Shown piece by piece: positions 56,896 to 64,000 of a DNA stretch of 64,000 nucleotides. The stretch lies in NCBI GenBank assembly GCA_963800275.1, contig CAWDAI010000002.1, forward strand, positions 186,001-250,000, in the 5' to 3' direction. The translations under genes were made by a program, and so were the position numbers. The first letter of the stretch is position 1. Each line of letters begins with the position of its first letter. The notes under the pieces are model-generated. The model was not told the origin of the DNA, searched no databases, and saw nothing but the letters and a program-made list of their open reading frames with translations. Source of the stretch: JAFMJV01 sp963800275. Lineage in GTDB: Bacteria; Chloroflexota; Limnocylindria; Limnocylindrales; CSP1-4.

Positions 56896-59637
56896 CTAGA
56901 GCACCAGCTCCGCGCGCAGGGTCTCGCCGTCGTCGTCGGCGCTGACGGTGAAGCCCAGCTCTTCGCAGATGCGGACCATCCCGCCGTTGGCGCCGAGGAT
57001 CTCGCCCACGAGCCGCTCGAGGCCCTCCTGGCGGCCGACATCGATGAGCCGGCGCACCATCTCGGTCCCCAGGCCGTGGCCGTGATAGTCGTCGGCCACG
57101 ATGAGGCTGAACTCGGCCGTGCTGGCCTCGCGCAGGCGGATGAGTCGGGCGATGGCGGCGATGCGCAGCTTGCCCGCATCGAGTCGTTCGGCCACGAGCG
57201 CGATCTCGCGGTCGTAGTCGGTGAAGCAGACTCGCACGAGGCGCTCGTGCGCGATGCGCTGCTCATAGCCGAGCTTGGTGAAGTAGCGTTGGTAGACGGC
57301 CTCAGGCCCAAGGCGGCCGTGGAAGTCGACCACCAGTGACTCGTCCTCGGGGCGGATCGGGCGGATGACGAAGTCGAGGCCCGACTCACTCTTCCACGAC
57401 TGCACGTACTTGCGGGGATAGGGTCGGATGGCCGGCTTGGGCAGGTCCTCGTCGGCCACCTCCTTGGGCTGCAGGATGACCCGGGCGTCGAGCGCCATGA
57501 GCCGCTCCGGCGAAGCCAGCAGCGGGTTGATGTCGAGCTCGGCGATGGCCGGCTGCTCCACGACCAGCTCGCTGAAACGCACCAGCAGCTGCTCGAGCGC
57601 CGCCATGTCCACGCTCTTCTGCCCGCGCACGCCCTTGAGGGCGGTGTAGATCTTGGTCCGCTCCATCATGCGACGCGCGAGGGTCGCGGTCAGCGGCGGC
57701 AGGCCCAGGGCACTGTCCTTGAACACCTCCACCAGGACGCCGCCGAGGCCGAACAGGAGCACCGGTCCGAACTGGGGATCGATGCTGCTGCCGAGGATGA
57801 GCTCGTAGCCGGAGCGGTCGATCATGGGCTGGACCGAGACGCCCTCGAAATCGCTCGCGCTGTACTGCTCGGTGACGTTGGCCTCGATGCCGCTGAACGC
57901 CTCGCGTACCGCAGCGGCGTCCTTGAGGTCCAGGCGCACGCCACCCACGTCCGACTTGTGGGTGATGGTGTGGCTCACCAGCTTGACCACCACCGGATAG
58001 CCGATGTCGTCGGCAGCGCTGACGGCCTCGTCCGCTGAGCTGGCCACGCGCGTCTCGGCCACGGGGATGCCGTAGGCGTCGAGGAGCTCCTTGGACTCGG
58101 GTTCGGAAAGGGTCGTGCGACCTTCGGCGCGGGCGCGCTCGATGAGCTCGCTGGCGCGTTCGCGCTGCGGGCCGCGCACCCATTCGGGCGTCAGGCCGGG
58201 CGTCTCGTACAGCATCTTGAGGTTCTCGCTGTACGCCACCAGCTCGGTGAACATGATGGCCGCGCTGTCGGGATAGGGGAAGGTGGCGAAGCCGGCCTCG
58301 CCCAGGATGCGCTCGCCGGCCTCGATCTCGCTACCACCCATCCAGCTGACCATGATCGGCTTCTCCGTCCCGGCGGTGTGCGGGATGATCTCGCGCGCCG
58401 TCTTGGTCGGGTCGGTCATGGCCTGGGGCGTGAGGATGACCAGCAGGCCGTCGCTATCCTCATCGGTCTTGAGGATGTCGAGGGCTGCCGCGTAGCGGTC
58501 GGGCGGGGCGTCGCCGATGATGTCGACGGGGTTGTCCCTGGGCCAGGTGGCGGGCAGGACCCCGTCCAGCCTGGCGATGGTCTCGTCGCTCAGCTGGGTC
58601 AGCTTGCCGCCGTGGCGGATGAGCGCGTCCGTGGCCAGCACGCCGGGTCCACCGGCGTTGGTCAGCACGGTCAGGTTGGGCCCCTTGGGCAGCGGCTGCT
58701 TGCCCAGGATCTCGGCGAAGTAGAAGAGGTCGCTGATGCGGTCGGCGCGCAGCACGCCGGTGCGCTTGAAGGCGGTGTCGAGGACCGCGTCCGAGCCGGT
58801 CATGGAGCCGGTGTGCGAAGCTGCCGCGCGCGAGGCCTCGGCGGTGCGGCCGGGTTTCATCACGATGATCGGCTTCTGCAACGCGACCTCGCGGACGGCC
58901 GAGAGGAAGCCGCGAGCATCGCCCACGGTCTCCATGTAGATCACGATGGCGTCGGTGTCGGGGTCGTCGCCCAGGTAGTCGATGAGGTCACCCCAGCCCA
59001 CGTCGGCCATCGACCCGAGCGAGACGATGCTGCTGAAGCCGGCACCCTCGCGCAGGCTCCAGTCGAGGATGGCCGTGATCAGCGCACCCGACTGACCGAT
59101 GAAGCTGACCCGACCCTTGTTGGCCATGCCTGCGGCGAAGGTGGCATTGAGGCCGGAGATGGGGTTCATGATCCCCAGGCAGTTGGGCCCGATGACGCGG
59201 ATGCCGTATTGCCTGGCCTTGGCCACGAGCTCCTGCTCGAGCCTGGCGCCTTCCTCACCGACCTCCTTGAAGCCGGCCGAGATGACCACAGCGGTGGGCA
59301 CGCCGGCCTTGCCGCATTCCTCGATGATGCCGGGGATGCTCGCCGGCGGCGTCACGATGACCGCCAGGTCGACCTGCTCGGGGATGGCGGAGACGCTCGG
59401 GTGGCTCTGGATGCCGAGCACGCTGGGGCGCTTGGGATTGACGGGGTAGACGGTGCCGCCGAAGGGGCTGGCGATGAGGTTGGTCAGGATGGTGCGGCCG
59501 ACCGAGCCGGCCTTCTCGGTGGCTCCGATGAGCGCTACGGAGCGGGGCTTGAAGAAGGTCCGCAGCGACCCGTGGGCCGGCTTCCGGGTGGGGGACGGAT
59601 CGTCCTGGACGTTGTGGGGTGCGGCAATGTCGGTCAT
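56896..59637 (-). CDS. ADP-forming acyl-CoA synthetase fused to GNAT acetyltransferase
   Basis: 913 aa. Order: CoA-binding domain (FKPRSVALIGATEKAGSVGR, residues about 25-150), succinyl-CoA-ligase-like domain with the phospho-His region (SRAAASHTGSMTGSDAVLD), ATP-grasp domain (YPVVVKLVSHTITHKSDVGG, residues about 500-700), then a GNAT N-acetyltransferase domain (residues about 745-913, with VADDYHGHGLGTEMVRRL as acetyl-CoA loop). This order is the Pat-type lysine acetyltransferase architecture, in which the ligase part may be regulatory or catalytic. The phospho-His appears present. ATG 59637 is chosen since upstream residues are unconserved. Confidence 0.92.
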   Translation of the reverse strand: MTDIAAPHNVQDDPSPTRKPAHGSLRTFFKPRSVALIGATEKAGSVGRTILTNLIASPFGGTVYPVNPKRPSVLGIQSHPSVSAIPEQVDLAVIVTPPASIPGIIEECGKAGVPTAVVISAGFKEVGEEGARLEQELVAKARQYGIRVIGPNCLGIMNPISGLNATFAAGMANKGRVSFIGQSGALITAILDWSLREGAGFSSIVSLGSMADVGWGDLIDYLGDDPDTDAIVIYMETVGDARGFLSAVREVALQKPIIVMKPGRTAEASRAAASHTGSMTGSDAVLDTAFKRTGVLRADRISDLFYFAEILGKQPLPKGPNLTVLTNAGGPGVLATDALIRHGGKLTQLSDETIARLDGVLPATWPRDNPVDIIGDAPPDRYAAALDILKTDEDSDGLLVILTPQAMTDPTKTAREIIPHTAGTEKPIMVSWMGGSEIEAGERILGEAGFATFPYPDSAAIMFTELVAYSENLKMLYETPGLTPEWVRGPQRERASELIERARAEGRTTLSEPESKELLDAYGIPVAETRVASSADEAVSAADDIGYPVVVKLVSHTITHKSDVGGVRLDLKDAAAVREAFSGIEANVTEQYSASDFEGVSVQPMIDRSGYELILGSSIDPQFGPVLLFGLGGVLVEVFKDSALGLPPLTATLARRMMERTKIYTALKGVRGQKSVDMAALEQLLVRFSELVVEQPAIAELDINPLLASPERLMALDARVILQPKEVADEDLPKPAIRPYPRKYVQSWKSESGLDFVIRPIRPEDESLVVDFHGRLGPEAVYQRYFTKLGYEQRIAHERLVRVCFTDYDREIALVAERLDAGKLRIAAIARLIRLREASTAEFSLIVADDYHGHGLGTEMVRRLIDVGRQEGLERLVGEILGANGGMVRICEELGFTVSADDDGETLRAELVL

Positions 59638-59840
59638 CGTGGGGTCGATGGTATCCGCGATGGCCGGACCGCCGGATGGGCCGACTCGCCCCCTCGCGCG
59701 GTCCACGGGTCATCCTCGGACGGCTGCGGGGTCATCGCCTGCCATCGGCCAGTCACCGCGCCCAAGTCGGCGGCTGCTCTGCCTGGCACCGGCCGGGCCC
59801 AGACCGGCTACGATGCTGTGGAACAGGAGGTACCAGCCAC

Positions 59841-60227
59841 ATGAAAGAGGGCGTCGTCGCCCGCAAGTTCCTGCGCGCGTTCGCCGAGTGGGACCTGGAC
59901 ACGTACGAGAAGCTCCTCGCCCCGGGCGCCGTGGAGGGCCGTCCGCAGATGGGCGAGAAGTTCATCGGCCGTGAGCGCATCATGGGCATGTACCGCAGCC
60001 GCACCGGCGAACCGCCGCGCATCGACTGGCGATCGGTGACCGGCGAGTCACAGATGTGGATCGGCCAGGGCGTGATCGAGGACGCCGCGGGCGCCCACGG
60101 CCCCGACCATATCGTGGCCCTCGTCAAGCTCGACGCCGGCTCCATCGTCTCCGTGGACTATTACTTCGCCAGCGCCATGGAGCCGCCCGAGTACCACCAG
60201 CGCTTCGCCACCATCGTCGGCCACTGA
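59841..60227 (+). CDS. NTF2-like (SnoaL-type) protein
   Basis: 128 aa. FLRAFAEWDLDTYEKLLAPG at the N-terminus and the beta strands that follow (DHIVALVKLDAGSIVSVDYY) fit the cone-shaped NTF2/SnoaL fold used by many small enzymes and binding proteins. No catalytic role can be read. AGGAGG lies about ten bases before the ATG, and TACGAT (59809-59814) could be the -10. Confidence 0.7.
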   Translation: MKEGVVARKFLRAFAEWDLDTYEKLLAPGAVEGRPQMGEKFIGRERIMGMYRSRTGEPPRIDWRSVTGESQMWIGQGVIEDAAGAHGPDHIVALVKLDAGSIVSVDYYFASAMEPPEYHQRFATIVGH

Positions 60228-60254
60228 CCGTCGTGGTCTGGTCGCCTGCGCCAG

Positions 60255-61229
60255 CTACGTCGCGTAGACGACGCCCACCACCGTGATCAGCACCAGGGTC
60301 ACCACCGTCGCGAGCGAGAGCGTGTTGGCCAGGTAGTCGTGGTCGGGGTCGTCGCTCACGTCACGCCCGCGCGCTCGGGCCATGAAGAGTGGGACCACGA
60401 AGGGCGGCGGCAGCACAGCCATGGTCATCACCGCAGCCGCGAAGAGCCGGTCCAGCCCCAGCCAGCCTTCGATGACCAGCGCGTTGAAGAGCACCGCCGC
60501 AGCGATCCAGATGGGCAGACGCACCAGGAGCGTCTTGGCCGGGTCGACCAGCGAGCCGGCGGAGAAGGAGGTCGAGTAGCCGATGACGATGGCGATGGCC
60601 GGCGTCGTCACCGCGGCCAGCATGGCCAGCGTCTCGAGACCGGCGCCCGTGATCGAGTTCGACTCCAGCCCATCACCCAGGCCGAGCAGGCTGCCTGCGA
60701 CGCCGGCCACGATGGCGATGATGACGGGCGTCCTGACGAAGGCCTCCACCGTCGCCGACAGCGGCGGCGTCTGGCCACTGGCCCAACGCGTGACCACCGG
60801 CGCCAGCACGAAGAAGACGAACAGCACCTGCCCCAGGTCGACGACCGCGAAGCGATAGAGGTGCTCGCTGCCGAAGATGGCCGAGTAGAGGGCGTAGCCG
60901 ATCATGCCGGCCTCGAAGCCGGCCATGAGGCTGGGCATGGCCTCGCTGCGCACGCCGACACCGCGGCGTAGCCAGGGGCCGACCGCGAGCATCAGCAGGC
61001 AGGCACCGAAGACGCTGATGACGATGACGGCGTATTGCGCCTCCAGCCCGGTGCGGAGGAAGGCCAGGAACAGGGCGGACGGGAGGGTGACGTTGAGGAC
61101 GAGCTTGCGCAGGCCGTCGATCGCGCCCGCGCTCAGGAAGCCGGAACGCCGGAACAGCGCACCCAGGCCCACCAGCAGCAGGACGGGCAGCACGCGTGAG
61201 AAGGCGTCGACCGCGACGTCCGGATCCAT
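60255..61229 (-). CDS. AEC family transporter (auxin efflux carrier type)
   Basis: 324 aa with about ten membrane helices in two repeats. Motifs LLVGLGALFRRSGFLSAGAI, LRKLVLNVTLPSALFLAF and the C-terminal LPPPFVVPLFMARARG are typical of the AEC/membrane transport protein family that exports organic acids. GGGGAGG six bases before ATG 61229 sets the start; the open frame upstream is antisense to the next gene. Confidence 0.88.
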   Translation of the reverse strand: MDPDVAVDAFSRVLPVLLLVGLGALFRRSGFLSAGAIDGLRKLVLNVTLPSALFLAFLRTGLEAQYAVIVISVFGACLLMLAVGPWLRRGVGVRSEAMPSLMAGFEAGMIGYALYSAIFGSEHLYRFAVVDLGQVLFVFFVLAPVVTRWASGQTPPLSATVEAFVRTPVIIAIVAGVAGSLLGLGDGLESNSITGAGLETLAMLAAVTTPAIAIVIGYSTSFSAGSLVDPAKTLLVRLPIWIAAAVLFNALVIEGWLGLDRLFAAAVMTMAVLPPPFVVPLFMARARGRDVSDDPDHDYLANTLSLATVVTLVLITVVGVVYAT

Positions 61230-61319
61230 GTGGCTTCCTCCCCTGCCCGCAGCTGCTCGGATGGGTGTCGAGCCTATCGCACGCCGACCCCGCGTCGCAG
61301 CGCACGGCGCACCCTCGGG

Positions 61320-61325
61320 CACAAT
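61320..61325 (+). promoter_or_regulatory. -10 box, leaderless arrangement
   Basis: CACAAT ends six bases before the ATG at 61332, the same geometry as at galK, ltrA and the PEP-mutase gene. No Shine-Dalgarno in between. Confidence 0.4.
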
Positions 61326-61331
61326 GGCCAC

Positions 61332-61691
61332 ATGTCCGACCCGATACCGATACCGACCTACTTCTTCCCCGGAGCGCGCTCGCGGGAGCAGGCCGAGAAG
61401 TACCGTGAAGCGGTGGTTCGGTTCGCCCGCGACAACGGCTTCCCGGCCACACCGCGGCGCATCTTCCGACTGGCACACCGTGTCGAAGGCGTCGATCGCC
61501 AGGACGAGGTGGGACAGATCGAATCACACGACGGTCACGAGGTCGTGGTCGCGATCCTGGAGGCCGGCAAGCTCTATTGCGTGGTCACCTCGTCACGCGG
61601 CTTCATGCAGGGGACGCCCATCCCCTATCACCGGGACGAGGTGACCGAGGTCGTCGATTTCGCTCGCGAGAGTGACGCTAGCCCTGCATGA
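61332..61691 (+). CDS. Hypothetical protein
   Basis: 119 aa, soluble, not recognised. RSREQAEKYREAVVRFARDN then GHEVVVAILEAGKLYCVVTS suggest a small alpha/beta domain. The 3' end overlaps the convergent exported-protein gene by 14 bases. Confidence 0.65.
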   Translation: MSDPIPIPTYFFPGARSREQAEKYREAVVRFARDNGFPATPRRIFRLAHRVEGVDRQDEVGQIESHDGHEVVVAILEAGKLYCVVTSSRGFMQGTPIPYHRDEVTEVVDFARESDASPA

Positions 61692-62187
61692 CGGGTTCGA
61701 GGGGCACCTTGTTCGGCGTGATGAGCGCGCTGAAGGTAAAGGGCTCCGTGCTCCAGTCGATCATGATATAGGCGTAGAGGCCCTCGTAGTCGCCGGTGCC
61801 GGTCAGGGCCAGCACGTGCACGTTGCGGGCACCGTCAGGCCCCGGGATCGGCGCGTTCACGCCGGCGCAGTGCCAGGTCCCGCCGTCGTTGGCGATCTCG
61901 TACATGGCGCCCTCGGTGCGGCTGGGGTCGTCGCATTCCTCGGAGGGCGGATCGTACAGCTGCCACGTGCCGGTATAGGTGGCCGTCCCGCTCAGGCGCG
62001 GGTCTTCGGCAGTCCAGTCGTGGACGTTCACCGTGCCCGCATCGGTCGTGGTCGGAGCGGCGATCTCCAGGGTCCCGGTGGTGGCCACGGGTGTGACCTC
62101 ATCGGTCTGGGCGATGGCTGCACCGCCGAGCCCGACCAGCAGCGCGATCACCACCGATCCGGCGAGGGTCATTCTGAAAGCTCGCAT
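61678..62187 (-). CDS. Exported hypothetical protein
   Basis: 169 aa. Signal peptide MRAFRMTLAGSVVIALLVGL with likely cleavage after AAIAQ, then a beta-rich domain (GTATYTGTWQLYDPPSEECD, YEGLYAYIMIDWS) with two Cys that could form a disulfide. Family not recognised; the pattern of Thr/Gly/Tyr strands resembles small extracellular beta-barrel proteins. GGGGGA lies about three bases before the ATG. Confidence 0.72.
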   Translation of the reverse strand: MRAFRMTLAGSVVIALLVGLGGAAIAQTDEVTPVATTGTLEIAAPTTTDAGTVNVHDWTAEDPRLSGTATYTGTWQLYDPPSEECDDPSRTEGAMYEIANDGGTWHCAGVNAPIPGPDGARNVHVLALTGTGDYEGLYAYIMIDWSTEPFTFSALITPNKVPLEPVMQG

Positions 62188-62393
62188 GGTTCCCCCTTTT
62201 CGAGCGCGGATACGCCGACCGGTGACGCCTGCATCGTGGGACGGATGCCTCGTCGTGGATGCCCGTTTCGGCTCTTGGGGTTCAGCCTGCCGGGAAGGCG
62301 GTGCGACTGGATAGGGCCGGAGTACCCATCTGCGCAGCCGATCCGACCGTGCCGGACGGCCCTGTGGTGCACGTGTCAGAGGGAATGGGAGGC

Positions 62394-62708
62394 TCATTCG
62401 GACGGCGGCGGAGGCCCTCCGAAGATGCGGGTGAAGGGCTTGTTGCGGAGCGTCTCGACCACACCGAAGATGCCGAGCCCGACGCACAGAAGTCCGAACA
62501 TGGCGAAGATGTCGAGCTCGCCACCGCCGGTCAGGACCAGTCCTGCGCCGCCGCCAAGGCAGATCAGGTAGAAGAGGTACGCCTTCCAGCGCGGCTCTCC
62601 GGACTTGACCCAAGTGCCGCCCACGCGGCCGACCACGCTCTCGCCCACGGACACGCCGTCGGAGTCGGTGAACTGTGGGGAGTCCAGATGCTCCCTGAGC
62701 GTCGGCAT
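62394..62708 (-). CDS. Small membrane protein
   Basis: 104 aa. A polar N-terminus, then two membrane helices (WKAYLFYLICLGGGAGLVL and DIFAMFGLLCVGLGIFGVVE), ending in a Pro-rich tail. Not recognised. The TACACT -10 box six bases before the ATG implies a leaderless transcript. Confidence 0.65.
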   Translation of the reverse strand: MPTLREHLDSPQFTDSDGVSVGESVVGRVGGTWVKSGEPRWKAYLFYLICLGGGAGLVLTGGGELDIFAMFGLLCVGLGIFGVVETLRNKPFTRIFGGPPPPSE

Positions 62709-62714
62709 CGAACG

Positions 62715-62720
62715 AGTGTA
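62715..62720 (-). promoter_or_regulatory. -10 box of small membrane protein gene, leaderless arrangement
   Basis: TACACT on the minus strand, six bases before ATG 62708. The -35 is unclear. Divergent from the sulfurtransferase gene. Confidence 0.45.
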
Positions 62721-62859
62721 GTCGACGACCGGTCGCGTCCAGAGCTTGTGCCGAAGCCTATGCTGGGGCGGGTGTTCCGACGAGCACGGGCGAGCCGCGG
62801 TTCGCTCACGCGGCCCGAGGGGCGCTGGGGGCCGGACACGCCGCAGCGCGAGGGAAACC

Positions 62860-63672
62860 ATGCCCACTGAAGACACCCGGGTCCAGCCCCACGATATCGC
62901 GACACATCTCCACGATCCCAGCGTGCGCATCGTGGAGGTCGATGTCAGCCTGGCCAAGTACCGCGAGGGCCATATCCCTGGCGCTGTCCTGTGGGACGCC
63001 TATGTCGACCTGCGCGGTTCGGACTACTCGGTCATCTCCGACGCGGAGCTGGCGGCACTGGTCCGGCGCTCGGGCATCGGGCCGGATACCACGGTGATCA
63101 CCTACGGCTACGCTGCGCATCTCGGGTACTGGCTGCTCCGCTCGTGCGGCCACGATCGGGTGCGCCTCATGGACGGCCCGCGGGAGCGCTGGCTCGAGGC
63201 CGGGGGCACGTGGTCCAGCGAGACCCCCGCGCCGCCGGCGACTGACTACGACCTGCCCGGCCAGCACCGGTACATCACCTCCACCGCGGAAGTGGCCGCT
63301 GCGCCGGTGGAGCGGCCGGGGATCCTGCTGGACGTGCGTTCGGAGGCCGAGTACACGGGCCGGCAGTTCTGGCCCTCCGGCGCACCCGAGTCCAGAGGCC
63401 GGCCGGGCCACATCCCGGGAGCGATCCACTTGCCGATCGACGCCCTGCGCACGAGCGACGGAGCGTTCCGGCCTGATGACGAGCTGCGGCAAGCCCTGGG
63501 GGCCGTGGGCATCGCGCCGTCGTCGCCGGTCATCACCTACTGCACCATCGGCAACCGCGCAGCGCAGGCCTGGTATGCGCTGAGCGTGCTCCTGGGCTAC
63601 GAGGATGTGAGCGTGTACTACGACTCCTATGTCGAGTGGGGCATGGACCCGGCCTCGCCTGTCGAGCGCTGA
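62860..63672 (+). CDS. Sulfurtransferase with two rhodanese domains
   Basis: 270 aa. Two tandem rhodanese domains, as in thiosulfate sulfurtransferases. The C-terminal one carries the active-site loop PVITYCTIGNRAAQAW with the persulfide Cys. The N-terminal one has VITYGYAAHLGY instead and no Cys, so it is structural. CRIC-like pattern VDVSLAKYREGHIPGAVLWD opens domain 1 and LLDVRSEAEYTGRQFW domain 2. AGGGA lies about five bases before ATG 62860. Confidence 0.93.
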   Translation: MPTEDTRVQPHDIATHLHDPSVRIVEVDVSLAKYREGHIPGAVLWDAYVDLRGSDYSVISDAELAALVRRSGIGPDTTVITYGYAAHLGYWLLRSCGHDRVRLMDGPRERWLEAGGTWSSETPAPPATDYDLPGQHRYITSTAEVAAAPVERPGILLDVRSEAEYTGRQFWPSGAPESRGRPGHIPGAIHLPIDALRTSDGAFRPDDELRQALGAVGIAPSSPVITYCTIGNRAAQAWYALSVLLGYEDVSVYYDSYVEWGMDPASPVER

Positions 63673-63748
63673 CCCGGGTCTGCCCGCGCTTCCTGGAGAT
63701 CGCCGAACCGGCCGCGTGACCGGAGTTCGATGCCGTATGGTCGGTAGC

Positions 63749-64000
63749 GTGCTCGCCCTCGACGACATCCGCGCCGCACGCGAACGGACCGCTCGCTTGG
63801 TCCATCGCACTCCCCTCCTCCGCAGCACCACGCTATCGGACCGGTCCGGCACCAACGTCTATCTCAAGCTCGAGCTCTTCCAGAAGACCGGTTCGTTCAA
63901 GCCGCGGGGGGCCTTCAACCAGCTCCTGGACCTGATGGCAGCGACCGGCGCCGATCACTTCGTCGGCGTGTCGGGCGGCAACTTCGCCCAGGGCCTGGCC
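63749..64000 (+). CDS. Threonine/serine dehydratase, N-terminal part (runs off window)
   Basis: PLP-dependent fold type II enzyme; only about 84 codons are inside the window. LDDIRAARERTARLVHRTPL is the usual start and LELFQKTGSFKPRGAFNQLL contains the PLP-binding Lys. VGVSGGNFAQGLA is the phosphate-binding area. Start GTG 63749 has TATGGT seven bases upstream, a possible leaderless arrangement; an in-frame ATG at 63737 is an alternative. Could also be a serine racemase-like member. Confidence 0.85.
   Translation, partial: MLALDDIRAARERTARLVHRTPLLRSTTLSDRSGTNVYLKLELFQKTGSFKPRGAFNQLLDLMAATGADHFVGVSGGNFAQGLA

Noticed and set aside
58378..59844. 488-aa plus-strand frame
   Set aside because: Antisense to the CoA ligase-GNAT gene with Gly/Asp/Arg-rich shadow composition.

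Overview
The window is high-GC, gene-dense bacterial chromosome. There are no rRNA genes, no CRISPR array and no complete prophage; one tRNA gene (tRNA-Val) was found. The proteins look like those of a high-GC, non-proteobacterial lineage. Hints are a TreS-maltokinase fusion next to glgX, a cyclase/NB-ARC/TPR regulator, long AtsA-type sulfatases, and a -10 hexamer lying only 6-7 bases before several start codons. A Chloroflexota (Limnocylindria-like) or deep actinobacterial origin is my inference; no marker gene here proves it.

Region 1 (1-18.5 kb) is core. A class A penicillin-binding protein (cut by the window edge) converges on a long minus-strand block: thrS, infC-rpmI-rplT-pheS-pheT, cvpA-mpg-mutS2. 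Upstream on the same strand lie treS-mak and glgX (alpha-glucan/trehalose metabolism) and tRNA-Val. infC appears to start at a CTG codon.

Region 2 (18.5-33.9 kb) is accessory and decaying. It holds a small LuxR-type HTH gene with an in-frame amber, three tandem arylsulfatase genes all broken by frameshifts, and a divergent NitT/TauT-type ABC transporter. The transporter permease and ATPase are frameshifted but its binding protein is intact. An intact LacI regulator with a candidate operator follows, then a DUF202 pair (first member frameshifted), small uncertain ORFs, and an IS3-family element inserted into a ThrE_2-type exporter gene. Read together it looks like an organosulfur-scavenging island that is being lost, or a stretch with many indel errors.

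Region 3 (33.9-46 kb) carries the cyclase/NB-ARC/TPR regulator, a PEP-mutase family enzyme, LtrA, a hemerythrin protein, small proteins, a secreted C5-epimerase-like protein, galK, and galT and a YtcJ-like amidohydrolase, the last two each with one frameshift. It ends with an asparaginase and an MFS transporter in one overlapping minus-strand unit with the amidohydrolase.

Region 4 (48.2-54.7 kb) is a five-gene minus-strand operon: membrane zinc peptidase, membrane-anchored peptide-binding protein, secreted HELSH peptidase, TldD and TldE. It combines three different zinc-binding motifs with a peptide binder that has no permease nearby. It is the most distinctive intact assembly in the window.

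Region 5 (54.8-64 kb) has a sulfotransferase, a 2-hydroxyacid dehydrogenase, an ADP-forming acyl-CoA ligase fused to a GNAT domain, an NTF2-like protein, an AEC transporter, small exported or membrane proteins, a two-domain sulfurtransferase, and the start of a PLP-dependent threonine/serine dehydratase.
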